From Woeseiaceae bacterium (GTDB lineage Bacteria; Pseudomonadota; Gammaproteobacteria; Steroidobacterales; Woeseiaceae), in the NCBI GenBank assembly GCA_030066655.1, contig JASJBE010000005.1:1-45566 (forward strand): a stretch of DNA of 45,566 nt. Direction: 5' to 3'. The notes under the pieces are model-generated. The model was not told the DNA's origin. It saw only the letters and a list, made by a program, of their open reading frames with translations, and ran no database searches. Shown piece by piece: positions 16,628-24,045 of this stretch. Positions within the stretch are counted from its first letter, which is position 1, and every line of letters begins with the position of its first letter. The position numbers were made by a program, and so were the translations under genes.

Positions 16628-16978
16628 ATGATGGCTGCAATCGACTACGGGCCGCTGCGAAAAGATCTCGAGGACAAGAAGACGCATCTGGCAGCGAGAC
16701 TCGACCGCATCAAGAAAAACGTCCGCCGTACCAGCCATCCGGACTCCAAGGAACGGGCCAAGGAACTCGAAGACATGGAGGTCGTCGATGCGCTGGGTAA
16801 CGAGAGCCGACGGGAACTGGCGCTGATCCGAAGCGCGATGCAGCGCATGGACGAGGGCACCTACGGAATCTGCAAGGAATGCGGGGACGAAATCGGCTTC
16901 GAGCGGCTGCAGGTGCAGCCGTATGCGGATGAATGCATCGACTGTGCTCGCTTCGACGAGGAGCACCCCAGACAGTAA
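16628..16978 (+). CDS. DksA/TraR-type zinc-finger protein
   Basis: 116 aa. The C-terminal half is a DksA/TraR zinc finger: GTYGICKECGDEIGFERL (CxxC near residues 80-83) and ADECIDCARF (second CxxC near 101-104). The N-terminal half (about 8-70) is helical and charged, predicted to form the coil that enters the RNA polymerase secondary channel in this family. It is shorter than E. coli DksA (151 aa) and closer in size to YbiI/TraR-like members, so it may modulate only a subset of promoters. Two ATG codons at 16628 and 16631 share one purine-rich ribosome site (GGTGAAAG). It ends 3 bp before the convergent FixJ-type gene. Confidence 0.88.
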   Translation: MMAAIDYGPLRKDLEDKKTHLAARLDRIKKNVRRTSHPDSKERAKELEDMEVVDALGNESRRELALIRSAMQRMDEGTYGICKECGDEIGFERLQVQPYADECIDCARFDEEHPRQ

Positions 16979-16981
16979 GCG

Positions 16982-17590
16982 CTATTGCTGCAGGTGCATC
17001 CTGACGAGGTCGGCCAGTGACCGCGCCTCCATTTTTTCCATAACGCGAGCGCGGTGAATCTCAACCGTGCGCTGGCTGACGCCGAGCTCGTAGGCAATCA
17101 GCTTGTTCGGCTTACCCGTCACGACGAGTTCGAATACTTCCCGTTCGCGATTGGTCAGCAGCGCGATGCGCTCGGCGACGACATTGTGCTGTTGCTGTTC
17201 CGCTCGGCGTTCCTCATCGGTATCGAGCGCGATGTGTATCCGGTCCAACAGTTCCTGGTCGCGAAAGGGTTTCTGGATGAAATCGACAGCGCCTTTTTGC
17301 ATCGCCTCGACCGCCATCGGCACATCGCCGTGGCCGGTAACGAAGATGATCGGCAGCGTATAGCCTCGCTTCTTCATCTCGTCCTGCAACTCGAGACCAC
17401 CCAACCCGGGCATCCGGATGTCGAGCACGACGCAGCCGGCGCTCTCCGGAGAGACCTGTTCGAGGAATTCGTTTCCGGACGACAGGATCTGGTGTCGTAA
17501 ATCGACCGATTCGAGCAGCGCCTGCATCGCAAAACGGATGGCAGGGTCATCGTCAACGACGAATATCGTGGCTGCCTGGTGATCGTTCAT
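16982..17590 (-). CDS. FixJ/TodT-type response regulator (REC + LuxR HTH)
   Basis: 202 aa from ATG 17590 with GGAGA upstream; the longer open frame upstream is discarded because the receiver begins right here. Receiver domain 1-125: acidic patch VVDDDPAIRF (Asp13-15), phospho-acceptor Asp57 in VVLDIRMPG, Thr85 and Lys107 (FIQKPF). LuxR-type DNA-binding domain about 140-202 with LTNREREVFELVVTGKPNKLIAYELGVSQRTVEIHR split over the HTH. The FixJ/NarL mixed type is typical of regulators paired with PAS-domain kinases. The nearest kinase is the hybrid at 13382-15271, so a phosphorelay controlling the cco operon is plausible but unproven. Confidence 0.93.
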   Translation of the reverse strand: MNDHQAATIFVVDDDPAIRFAMQALLESVDLRHQILSSGNEFLEQVSPESAGCVVLDIRMPGLGGLELQDEMKKRGYTLPIIFVTGHGDVPMAVEAMQKGAVDFIQKPFRDQELLDRIHIALDTDEERRAEQQQHNVVAERIALLTNREREVFELVVTGKPNKLIAYELGVSQRTVEIHRARVMEKMEARSLADLVRMHLQQ

Positions 17591-17726
17591 GGATGTCTCC
17601 GTCCTTGTCCCGTGGGTGCTGCAACGGCCCAGTCCTGCCCGCCGCGGCGATATTTCAACAGATTCAACGGCATTTTGCGACTCACGAACGGAAAGCTTCG
17701 AGCCATCGGGCGGGATTCGGGGCAGG

Positions 17727-18827
17727 CTAGTCGAGCCGCTTGCTGAATCGAAGGGCGGCAAGCGTCATTGCCGCAACCGCGAACAGGGCGAGGGCGTAGA
17801 CCTCGCCGATCAGCTCGAGTATCGAGGCCTCGCGCAGCATGATGCCTCGCGTCAGTCGGATGAAATGCGTGGTCGGCAGGATCTCCCCGAGGTACTGCGC
17901 AAACTTAGGCATGCCGTCGAACGGGAACATGAAGCCGGACAGCAGTATCGATGGCATTAGCATGAAGACCGTCATCTGCATGGCCTGGAACTGGGTCTTG
18001 GCGGCGGTGGATATCAGCAGTCCCAGGGCGAGGTTCGCGGCGATGAAGACGCTGGCGGCGAGGTACAGGTGCAACACGCTGCCTCGAATCGGGACGTCGA
18101 AGAGCAGCTTTCCGGCCAGCAGGATGATCGCCAGCTGAATCAGGCCGATAGCAATGTAGGGGACAATCTTGCCGATCATCAGCTCGATCGACGTCACCGG
18201 CGTGTTGATCAATAACTCGAGATTGCCGCGTTCGCGTTCGCGAACGATGGCGACCGACGTGAACAGCGTCATCGTCATCATCAGGATGATGCCCATCAGG
18301 CCGGGCACGATGTTGACCGGCGTTCGCCGCTCGGGGTTGTAGTACGGCCGCACCTCGATCTCGGGTTGCTGATTTGCGCGAGACATAGCGGGCGTCATGG
18401 ACAAGGGCATCTCGCGGAGCTGGTTGGCGACGCCGAGTATCGTGGGATCACTGCCGTCGACGAGCAATTGCACGGCACTCCTGTTTGCGTCGAGGAGCCG
18501 ACGGTCGAAGTCCGTCGGGATCAGCACGCCGATCGATATTTCGCCGGCCCGCAGCATGGCCTCAAGTCCGCCGCTGCCATCGGTCGTTCCGACGACGTCG
18601 ACCACCTGCGTCTGGCGAAGGCGTGCAACAAACTCACGAGACAGGTGGCTGTCGGCATGATCGGCTACGGCGGTGGCCAGGTAGCGCACGTCCGTGTTAA
18701 TGGCGTAGCCGAACAGGAGGATCTGCAACAGTGGGAGACCGACGATCATGCCGCCGGTCAGGCGGTCGCGACGCAACTGTCGAACCTCCTTGCGAATAAT
18801 GGCGAAAAGACGTGGCAGGCCCTTCAC
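17727..18827 (-). CDS. ABC-2 type exporter permease (YhhJ/YbhR-like)
   Basis: 366 aa. ABC2 membrane family: one N-terminal helix (LTGGMIVGLPLLQILLFGYAI), a large periplasmic loop (about 50-170), and five C-terminal helices, with the conserved RERERGNLELLINTPVTSIELMIGK cytoplasmic stretch. It starts with GTG at 18827, overlapping the ATPase stop by four bases (GTGA). Together with the ATPase and the membrane fusion lipoprotein it forms a drug or metabolite exporter of the YhiI-RbbA-YhhJ / YbhGFSR type. Only one permease gene is present, so it would act as a homodimer, whereas YbhFSR has two permeases. The substrate is unknown. Confidence 0.92.
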   Translation of the reverse strand: MKGLPRLFAIIRKEVRQLRRDRLTGGMIVGLPLLQILLFGYAINTDVRYLATAVADHADSHLSREFVARLRQTQVVDVVGTTDGSGGLEAMLRAGEISIGVLIPTDFDRRLLDANRSAVQLLVDGSDPTILGVANQLREMPLSMTPAMSRANQQPEIEVRPYYNPERRTPVNIVPGLMGIILMMTMTLFTSVAIVRERERGNLELLINTPVTSIELMIGKIVPYIAIGLIQLAIILLAGKLLFDVPIRGSVLHLYLAASVFIAANLALGLLISTAAKTQFQAMQMTVFMLMPSILLSGFMFPFDGMPKFAQYLGEILPTTHFIRLTRGIMLREASILELIGEVYALALFAVAAMTLAALRFSKRLD

Positions 18828-19765
18828 TTACCGTCCCCGGTGTCTTTCATCGTCACCGTGACGAAGACATCCTCTAGGGACGGCGCGACGGCATGCACCG
18901 ACGCTTCGATCCCCTTCGAGTCCAGCACCTTGCGCAGCGTGTCCAGCGGCTCGGCGACGGTATCCGGCAGGAGCACGCGCAGCCTCGCACCGAGTTGCGT
19001 CAGGCTCTTGACGTCTTGGACGGGCTGAATTGCTGCCTGCGCGGCGGCCGTGTCCGGCGATTCGATCTCGATCACGTGCATGCGGATGCCGGACAGCAGG
19101 TCCTTTGGCGTACCGTCAGCCGCTTTTTGCCCCCGATCCAGGATCGCGAGTCGGTGGCAGCGCTCAGCCTCGTCCATGTAGTGCGTGGACACCATGATCG
19201 TTGTGCCCGCGTCCGCCAGCCGAAACAGGTTCGACCAGAAGTCCCGCCGGCTCTGAGGGTCGACAGCGCTGGTCGGCTCGTCGAGAAGCAGCAGTTCGGG
19301 TTTGTGCAACACCGCGCAGGCGAGGGCGAGCCTTTGCTTCTGGCCGCCCGACATCGTTCCGGCCAGCTGTTTTCGCTGCTCTTTCAAGTCGTAGCGCTCC
19401 AGCAGCTCATCGATGCGCGGCCGGCGCTCCGCCGCCGGTACCGAGTAGATCTCGCTGATGAACTGCAGGTTTTCCTCGCAGGTCATGTCGGCGAACAAGG
19501 AAAACTTCTGTGTCATGTAGCCAATACGTGGCTTCAGCGCCTGCGTGTTGCCCGGCACTGTCGTGTCGAGGACCCTCGCCGTGCCCTCGCTCGGGGTCAG
19601 AAGCCCGCACAGCATGCGCAGCGTCGTCGACTTGCCGGAACCGTTGGGACCTAAGAAACCGTAAATGCGCCCGCGCGGCACGTCCAGGTCGAGGTGGCTA
19701 ACCGCCTCGAGATGGCCGAATCGCTTCGTCAGCCCCCTGGCCTGAATGGCGAAGTTGTCGTTCAT
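18824..19765 (-). CDS. ABC transporter ATP-binding protein of the exporter
   Basis: 313 aa, a single nucleotide-binding domain (about 5-235) plus a C-terminal extension of the DrrA/CcmA kind. Walker A is GPNGSGKST (39-47), Q-loop YMTQKFSLF, signature MSGGQKQR (138-145), Walker B ELLLLDEPTSAVD (about 157-169) and the H-loop STHYMDEAERC. It energises the permease at 17727-18827, whose start overlaps its stop. It begins 5 bp after the fusion-protein stop, so the four genes tetR-mfp-ATPase-permease are one transcript. Confidence 0.95.
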   Translation of the reverse strand: MNDNFAIQARGLTKRFGHLEAVSHLDLDVPRGRIYGFLGPNGSGKSTTLRMLCGLLTPSEGTARVLDTTVPGNTQALKPRIGYMTQKFSLFADMTCEENLQFISEIYSVPAAERRPRIDELLERYDLKEQRKQLAGTMSGGQKQRLALACAVLHKPELLLLDEPTSAVDPQSRRDFWSNLFRLADAGTTIMVSTHYMDEAERCHRLAILDRGQKAADGTPKDLLSGIRMHVIEIESPDTAAAQAAIQPVQDVKSLTQLGARLRVLLPDTVAEPLDTLRKVLDSKGIEASVHAVAPSLEDVFVTVTMKDTGDGK

Positions 19766-19770
19766 CGCAG

Positions 19771-20718
19771 TCAGTCCAGCTCGAAACGCGCCTCGACCGG
19801 CACGCCATCCGGCAGCCGTTCGTCATGATCGACGAGGTCAATCTTGGCGAGATAGCTGAGTCGACCCCGGTCACGCTCCGTCAACGCGTAGTAGGGCGTG
19901 AATGCCGATTCGCTGGCGACCCAGCGAACGCGTCCGCTGACCGGCTCATCGAGGCCGTCGATGTCGATGCTGGCCATCGTGCCCGGCTGAATCCGAACGC
20001 GCAGCGACTCCGGCACGTAGACCTCGGCGTGCACCTGGCTGCCGGTCAACATGACCAGCACCGGCTGGCCTGCCGGCGGTCGTTCGCCGACCTCGTAGAG
20101 CCGGGTGTCGATGAGCCCGTCGACCGGCGCGACGATCCGGTGGCGTTCGAGGTCAAGGTCGGCCGCGTCCCGTCTCGCAGACGCTTGTCGCAGTAACTGC
20201 TCCGCCTGCTCCAGTTCCTCTGCCGTCGTTCCGGACAATAGCTCTTCCAGGCGCGCCCGCCGCTGCTTCAGCGTAGCGCTGGCCGTGTCGTAGGCGTTCT
20301 TGGCCTGGTCCAGCGTCTCGGGCGAGGCCAGTTGCCGCTCGTAGACTTTCCTCGCGCGCTCGAGCTCGGCTTCCCGGAACTCAAGCTCATGCTGCGCCTG
20401 TTCCGTATCGGCTCTGGCCTGGTCAATCTGCTCCCGTCGCGGTCCGCGCAGCAATTCGTCGAGACGCGCCTTCGCCTGCGCGTAGGCTGCCTCGGTTTCG
20501 CTCAAGTTGACCTCGGCCCGGCGCGTGTCCTGCTGCAGCAAGAGCTGACCTTTCGTCACGCGCTCGCCCTCGGCAACGGCGATGTCGACGATCGGCTCCG
20601 TCGTCTCAACGGTGATCAGTACGCGCTCGGACGAAAGTGTGCCGACGACACTCGATGCGTCATCGTTATTCGAACAGGCAGCCAGCAGCGCGAACACGAG
20701 GATCAGGGGAATTCTCAT
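19771..20718 (-). CDS. HlyD-family membrane fusion lipoprotein
   Basis: 315 aa. Signal peptide with lipobox LLAACSNN (cleavage before Cys15 or so), predicted inner-membrane lipoprotein. A biotinyl-lipoyl-like half (LITVETTEPIVDIAVAEGERVTKGQLLL, about 28-65) is followed by a long coiled hairpin (about 65-190, rich in E, Q, A, R; the tip repeats LDELLRGPRREQ and LEELLSGTTAEE) and the second lipoyl half (RHRIVAPVDGLIDTRLYEVGERPPAGQPVLVML), then beta-barrel parts. It is the periplasmic adaptor that links the ABC permease to an outer-membrane channel, which is not encoded here. Its ATG overlaps the tetR stop (ATGA). Confidence 0.93.
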   Translation of the reverse strand: MRIPLILVFALLAACSNNDDASSVVGTLSSERVLITVETTEPIVDIAVAEGERVTKGQLLLQQDTRRAEVNLSETEAAYAQAKARLDELLRGPRREQIDQARADTEQAQHELEFREAELERARKVYERQLASPETLDQAKNAYDTASATLKQRRARLEELLSGTTAEELEQAEQLLRQASARRDAADLDLERHRIVAPVDGLIDTRLYEVGERPPAGQPVLVMLTGSQVHAEVYVPESLRVRIQPGTMASIDIDGLDEPVSGRVRWVASESAFTPYYALTERDRGRLSYLAKIDLVDHDERLPDGVPVEARFELD

Positions 20719-21341
20719 CGCGTCTTACTCCTTTCCGTCTTCAGGTACGACACGAGCATGTCGATGTGTGTGCTGACGAGCCGGTCCGTATCGAGCGAGC
20801 GGTCGGCAAAGACGATCTTCCACACGGTAGCGACCATCATCGGTGCGATTACCAGCTGAGGTAACTCCGACACGGCGGTCTTCCTGAACTCACCGGAGGA
20901 CACACCGCGCTCGATGATCGAGCTGATCAGTGCGAGGCCTTTCGAGGCCACGGACTCCCAATAGAAATCGACGAGGTCCGGGTGCCTCGAGCCATCGCTG
21001 ATCATTAATTTGATGACGACCCTTGCGCGACTGCGCGGCAGTTGTTGCATGAACTGCGTCAGAGGGCCGCGCAGAAATTCCTCGGCGCTCTGTTCCGAGG
21101 TTGAGAGTCTTTCAATCAGCGCGTCCATCCTGGGAGAGATGACCCGCATGACAACCGCCTTGAACAACTCTTCCTTGGTTTTAAAATACAGGTAGAGCAG
21201 TCCCTTGCTGACGCCCGCTTTCCTCGCCACCTCGTCGACGCGGGCTCCGGCATAACCGTGCTCCGAGAAGACGTCGAAGGCGGCCTCAGCGATTTCGTCC
21301 GGACGCTCTTCCTTGCGTCGCTGGTACCTCGTTTCCGCCAT
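20715..21341 (-). CDS. TetR-family repressor of the exporter operon
   Basis: 208 aa. N-terminal TetR HTH (about 15-62): IAEAAFDVFSEHGYAGARVDEVARKAGVSKGLLYLYFKTKEELFKAV, a textbook match. The ligand-binding part (70-208) is helical. It is the first gene of the exporter operon and overlaps the fusion-protein gene by 4 bp. The promoter upstream contains two near-palindromic 14-bp sites (21356-21369 and 21384-21397), so autorepression is very likely. The inducer is presumably an exported compound; nothing indicates which. Confidence 0.95.
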   Translation of the reverse strand: MAETRYQRRKEERPDEIAEAAFDVFSEHGYAGARVDEVARKAGVSKGLLYLYFKTKEELFKAVVMRVISPRMDALIERLSTSEQSAEEFLRGPLTQFMQQLPRSRARVVIKLMISDGSRHPDLVDFYWESVASKGLALISSIIERGVSSGEFRKTAVSELPQLVIAPMMVATVWKIVFADRSLDTDRLVSTHIDMLVSYLKTERSKTR

Positions 21342-21355
21342 GCCAGGGCTCTTAA

Positions 21356-21397
21356 TGACTCATTGGTCATTAATTATATTTACTGACTAATGGGTCA
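21356..21397. promoter_or_regulatory. Paired TetR operators
   Basis: TGACTCATTGGTCA (21356-21369) and TGACTAATGGGTCA (21384-21397) are inverted copies of each other (12 of 14 match), and each is itself nearly palindromic (TGAC...GTCA). Their centres are 28 bp apart. One covers the transcription start, the other the -35/spacer of the tetR promoter, the expected placement for repression. The ribA start lies only 60 bp away on the other strand, so ribA may also be affected. Confidence 0.8.
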
Positions 21398-21401
21398 GCA
21401 A
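21373..21401 (-). promoter_or_regulatory. Sigma-70 promoter of the tetR-exporter operon
   Basis: Reading the minus strand: -35 TTGCTG at 21401-21396, 17-bp spacer, and a perfect -10 TATAAT at 21378-21373. Transcription should start near 21366, about 25 bases before the tetR ATG. The spacer and start region coincide with the two operator sites. Confidence 0.8.
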
Positions 21402-21457
21402 GATTTTTTTTGGCTGTGCCCTCGGATTCCGGCGATTTGCCGTCATAATCGCGTCCC

Positions 21458-22276
21458 ATGTTCACCTATATCGATCCATCGGTACGCGAAAGGCTCAGAG
21501 CCGCAGGCAAGCTGATTCGAATCGGCCGCGACGGCGGCCGCCTCCAGCCAGACGAGCCGGCCGGTGCCGGCGGTTCGATCAGTATTCTCGGCCCAATACC
21601 GCTGCCGCTAAGCCTGCAGGGACAACGCTACGACGTTGACTGGTACGCCTGCGTGCGCAACACGGAACTTCGGGCGATACAGGACATCGCCGACAAGCTG
21701 CGTGCCGAGAAGGCGCAGGAGTCGTTCGCGAGCCTCGCGTCTTCGATGGCGGTCAACAGCGTCCTGGTCATCGGCGAGCCCGACAAATGGACCAACCCGC
21801 TGATTCGCGTGCACTCGAGTTGTCTCACCGGCGATGTATTCGGCTCCGAGCGATGCGAGTGCGGCCCGCAGCTCGCGACGGCGATCGACAAGCTCCACGA
21901 GGACGAACAGGGCGGACTGCTCGTGTACATGTCAGGGCACGAGGGCAGAGGGATCGGCCTTTGGGCGAAGGCCGCGACTTACCTGCTACAGGACTCCGGA
22001 GAGAATACCTACCAGGCCAATCGCAGCCTCGGGCTGCCGGATGACTGCCGGGACTTCAGCGACGCGGCGGCACTGATCCGCTTCTTCTACGGGCAAAAGC
22101 CGTTTCGCCTGATGACCAACAATCCGAAAAAGCTCGACGACCTTGCCGCCGAGGGGCTTACAGACGTGACGCCGGTGAAACACGTCATCGGTGTGACGGA
22201 TAGCAACCGTCGCTACCTGAAGGCGAAGCAGGGCTGGGGTCACAAGCTCGACGACGAGGATATCGGTTCGTCCTGA
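21458..22276 (+). CDS. ribA: GTP cyclohydrolase II-type enzyme RibA
   Basis: 272 aa. Converts GTP to the diamino-pyrimidine precursor of riboflavin (with release of formate and pyrophosphate). The zinc site is RVHSSCLTGDVFGSERCECG (Cys122, 133, 135), the substrate loop is GHEGRGIGLW, and RLMTNNPKKLDDL is the family C-terminal motif. No DHBP synthase domain. It is longer than E. coli RibA (196 aa) by an N-terminal extension of about 65-75 residues (MFTYIDPSVRERLRAAGKLI and beyond), a longer form of the family. The QEGRG of E. coli is HEGRG here. A role in riboflavin or a related pathway is likely; a paralogue serving another purine-derived pathway cannot be excluded. It ends 1 bp before convergent queF. 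Confidence 0.85.
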   Translation: MFTYIDPSVRERLRAAGKLIRIGRDGGRLQPDEPAGAGGSISILGPIPLPLSLQGQRYDVDWYACVRNTELRAIQDIADKLRAEKAQESFASLASSMAVNSVLVIGEPDKWTNPLIRVHSSCLTGDVFGSERCECGPQLATAIDKLHEDEQGGLLVYMSGHEGRGIGLWAKAATYLLQDSGENTYQANRSLGLPDDCRDFSDAAALIRFFYGQKPFRLMTNNPKKLDDLAAEGLTDVTPVKHVIGVTDSNRRYLKAKQGWGHKLDDEDIGSS

Positions 22277-22277
22277 T

Positions 22278-23078
22278 CTACTGACGCCACAGCCTGACGT
22301 TGGGCATCAGGGCGTCGAAACTGGCCCGCCATGGGTTGATGTCGATGCCGCCGCGGCGTTCGAAGCGGGCATACACGCAGAGCTTGTCCGGTTTGCAGGC
22401 GGACTGGATGTCGACGAACATGCGTTCGACGCAGGCCTCGTGGAAATCCTTAAACTCGCGGAAAGAGACGATGTACCGGAGCAGGCCTTCCTCGTCGATG
22501 CGGCGCCCGGCGTAGTTGATGTAGATGCTGGCAAGATCCGGCTGTGCGGTGACCGGGCAAAGTGACCGGAACAGGTGCGAATGGACTTCCTCGCGGACCG
22601 AACCGCCAAGACAGCTCAGCAAACCGGCGTCCGGTGCGCCGGCATTGCACTCCACGTCAAGCTGGTCCAGGCAAAATCCCGGCAGCTTGCCGATCAGGGC
22701 CGGGCGATGATCTTTCTCCGTCATCAGGGTCACTTCAACGCTGTCCCCGGCCGCCTCGGAGAGGTCCTCACGAATCCGCTCGCAGACGGTCTCGGCGTTT
22801 CCGAATCGCGTCATCGAGAATGAATTCAGGTACAGCTTCAGCGACTTCGATTCGATCATGTTCGGTGACGATGCGGGCACCTTGATGACGGCGCCGGCAA
22901 TCTCCGGGTGTCCGTTTTCCCGCAGCCAGGTCAGCTCCCAGGCGTTCCAGATGTCGGCGCCGACGAACGGCAGAGGTTGCTCCATGCCCGCTCGACTGGT
23001 CTCGCGCGAGATCGGCGCCAGTAGCTCCGGCGCATACTGGCTGGGGTAGGTCGTGGGTTTTCCGAGCGGGGTATTCAT
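22278..23078 (-). CDS. queF: NADPH-dependent 7-cyano-7-deazaguanine reductase QueF (type II)
   Basis: Long, bidomain type II QueF (266 aa from ATG 23078). It reduces preQ0 to preQ1 in queuosine synthesis for tRNA. The substrate-binding ESKSLKLYLNSF lies in the N-terminal half; the nucleophile is the Cys of FRSLCPVTAQPD, and the C-terminal part has the IVSFREFKDFHE and RFERRGGIDINPWR motifs. Start choice: an ATG at 23093 would add five residues, but the GGAGG site is only one base from it, whereas it is 16 bases from 23078; neither spacing is ideal. The other queuosine genes are not in the window. Confidence 0.95.
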   Translation of the reverse strand: MNTPLGKPTTYPSQYAPELLAPISRETSRAGMEQPLPFVGADIWNAWELTWLRENGHPEIAGAVIKVPASSPNMIESKSLKLYLNSFSMTRFGNAETVCERIREDLSEAAGDSVEVTLMTEKDHRPALIGKLPGFCLDQLDVECNAGAPDAGLLSCLGGSVREEVHSHLFRSLCPVTAQPDLASIYINYAGRRIDEEGLLRYIVSFREFKDFHEACVERMFVDIQSACKPDKLCVYARFERRGGIDINPWRASFDALMPNVRLWRQ

Positions 23079-23149
23079 ATCAGTAGGGAACATTCCTCCA
23101 CGGTGCCGGATACGGTATCACAGCGCGATTTTTTCGGCCGGTTTCGGCA

Positions 23150-23180
23150 ACGCGCTCGTGTACAATGAGCGCGTTTTCTT
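23150..23180 (+). promoter_or_regulatory. Dyad with T-run upstream of cyanophycinase
   Basis: CGCGCTC (23151-23157) pairs with GAGCGCG (23167-23173), extendable by one A-T pair, with loop GTGTACAAT and then TTTTCTT. The form resembles an intrinsic terminator on the plus strand, 35 bp before the cphB start. The loop holds TACAAT, which could also be a -10 box, so this may instead be the cphB promoter with an operator dyad; no good -35 is visible. Confidence 0.4.
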
Positions 23181-23214
23181 AAAGCATCAATAAAAAAAGT
23201 AAGGCGACACACTC

Positions 23215-24036
23215 ATGAGCCCGGCCCCGGTCAGCCAGCACGCGAATCGTGGTTACATTATCCCGATTGGCGGAGCCGAAGAGAAACTCCATAACCCAGA
23301 AATTCTCGATCGTTTTGTCAGTCTTTGCGGAGGTACCGGTGCGCGCATCAGTATCATCCCGACGGCGTCGGAACTCGAAGACACCGGGCGAAACTACGAG
23401 AAGCTGTTCCGCAAGCTCGGCTGTCCCCATGCCCGGGTGCTGGCCTTCGAGTCACGCGAGGACTGCCAGTCGAGCGCGGATCTCGAATACATCGACAAGT
23501 CCGATGGCGTCTTCATGACGGGAGGCAACCAGCTCAGGCTGTCGACGACGCTCGGTGGCACGGAGGTGGCGCAGCGGATACGGCGACGCAACGCCGAAGG
23601 GATGCACGTCGCGGGCACGTCCGCCGGCGCGGCCTTCATGCCCGAGCACATGATTGCAGGCGGTCGGGAGGGGAGTACGCCAAGCCCGGATATGGTGACG
23701 ATGGCGCCGGGACTGGGGCTGACGAACAAGCTCATCATCGACCAGCATTTTCGTCAGCGTGATCGGCTCGGGCGCCTGTTGACGGCGCTGGCGTTCAACC
23801 CGTTCGCAGTCGGTGTCGGTCTGGACGAGGACACGGCAGCCTTCATTTCACCGGAAGAAGAGCTCGAAGTCGTCGGCAGCGGCGGCATCACGGTGATCGA
23901 CCCGACGCACTTAAGTTACTCTTCCATGGACCGGGCGCGCCGCGGCGACCCGGTCAGCCTGCTGGACGTCTCGCTGCACATCCTGATCAGCGGCGGGCGT
24001 TTTAATATTGCGACACGAGAAGCGCGAGCCGAATAG
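23215..24036 (+). CDS. cphB: Cyanophycinase
   Basis: 273 aa, typical of cytoplasmic cyanophycinase (S51 peptidase family). It cleaves cyanophycin to beta-Asp-Arg dipeptides. The fold begins GYIIPIGGAEEKLHNPEIL; IPTASE and DGVFMTGGNQLRL are conserved; the catalytic Ser136 lies in the elbow AGTSAGAAFM, and the strand VGVGLDEDTAAFI is typical of the family. No signal peptide, so intracellular mobilisation of the store. The ATG at 23215 has AAGGCGA upstream. cphA follows after 9 bp, so storage and mobilisation enzymes share a transcript. Confidence 0.95.
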   Translation: MSPAPVSQHANRGYIIPIGGAEEKLHNPEILDRFVSLCGGTGARISIIPTASELEDTGRNYEKLFRKLGCPHARVLAFESREDCQSSADLEYIDKSDGVFMTGGNQLRLSTTLGGTEVAQRIRRRNAEGMHVAGTSAGAAFMPEHMIAGGREGSTPSPDMVTMAPGLGLTNKLIIDQHFRQRDRLGRLLTALAFNPFAVGVGLDEDTAAFISPEEELEVVGSGGITVIDPTHLSYSSMDRARRGDPVSLLDVSLHILISGGRFNIATREARAE

Positions 24037-24045
24037 GGGAAAGCA

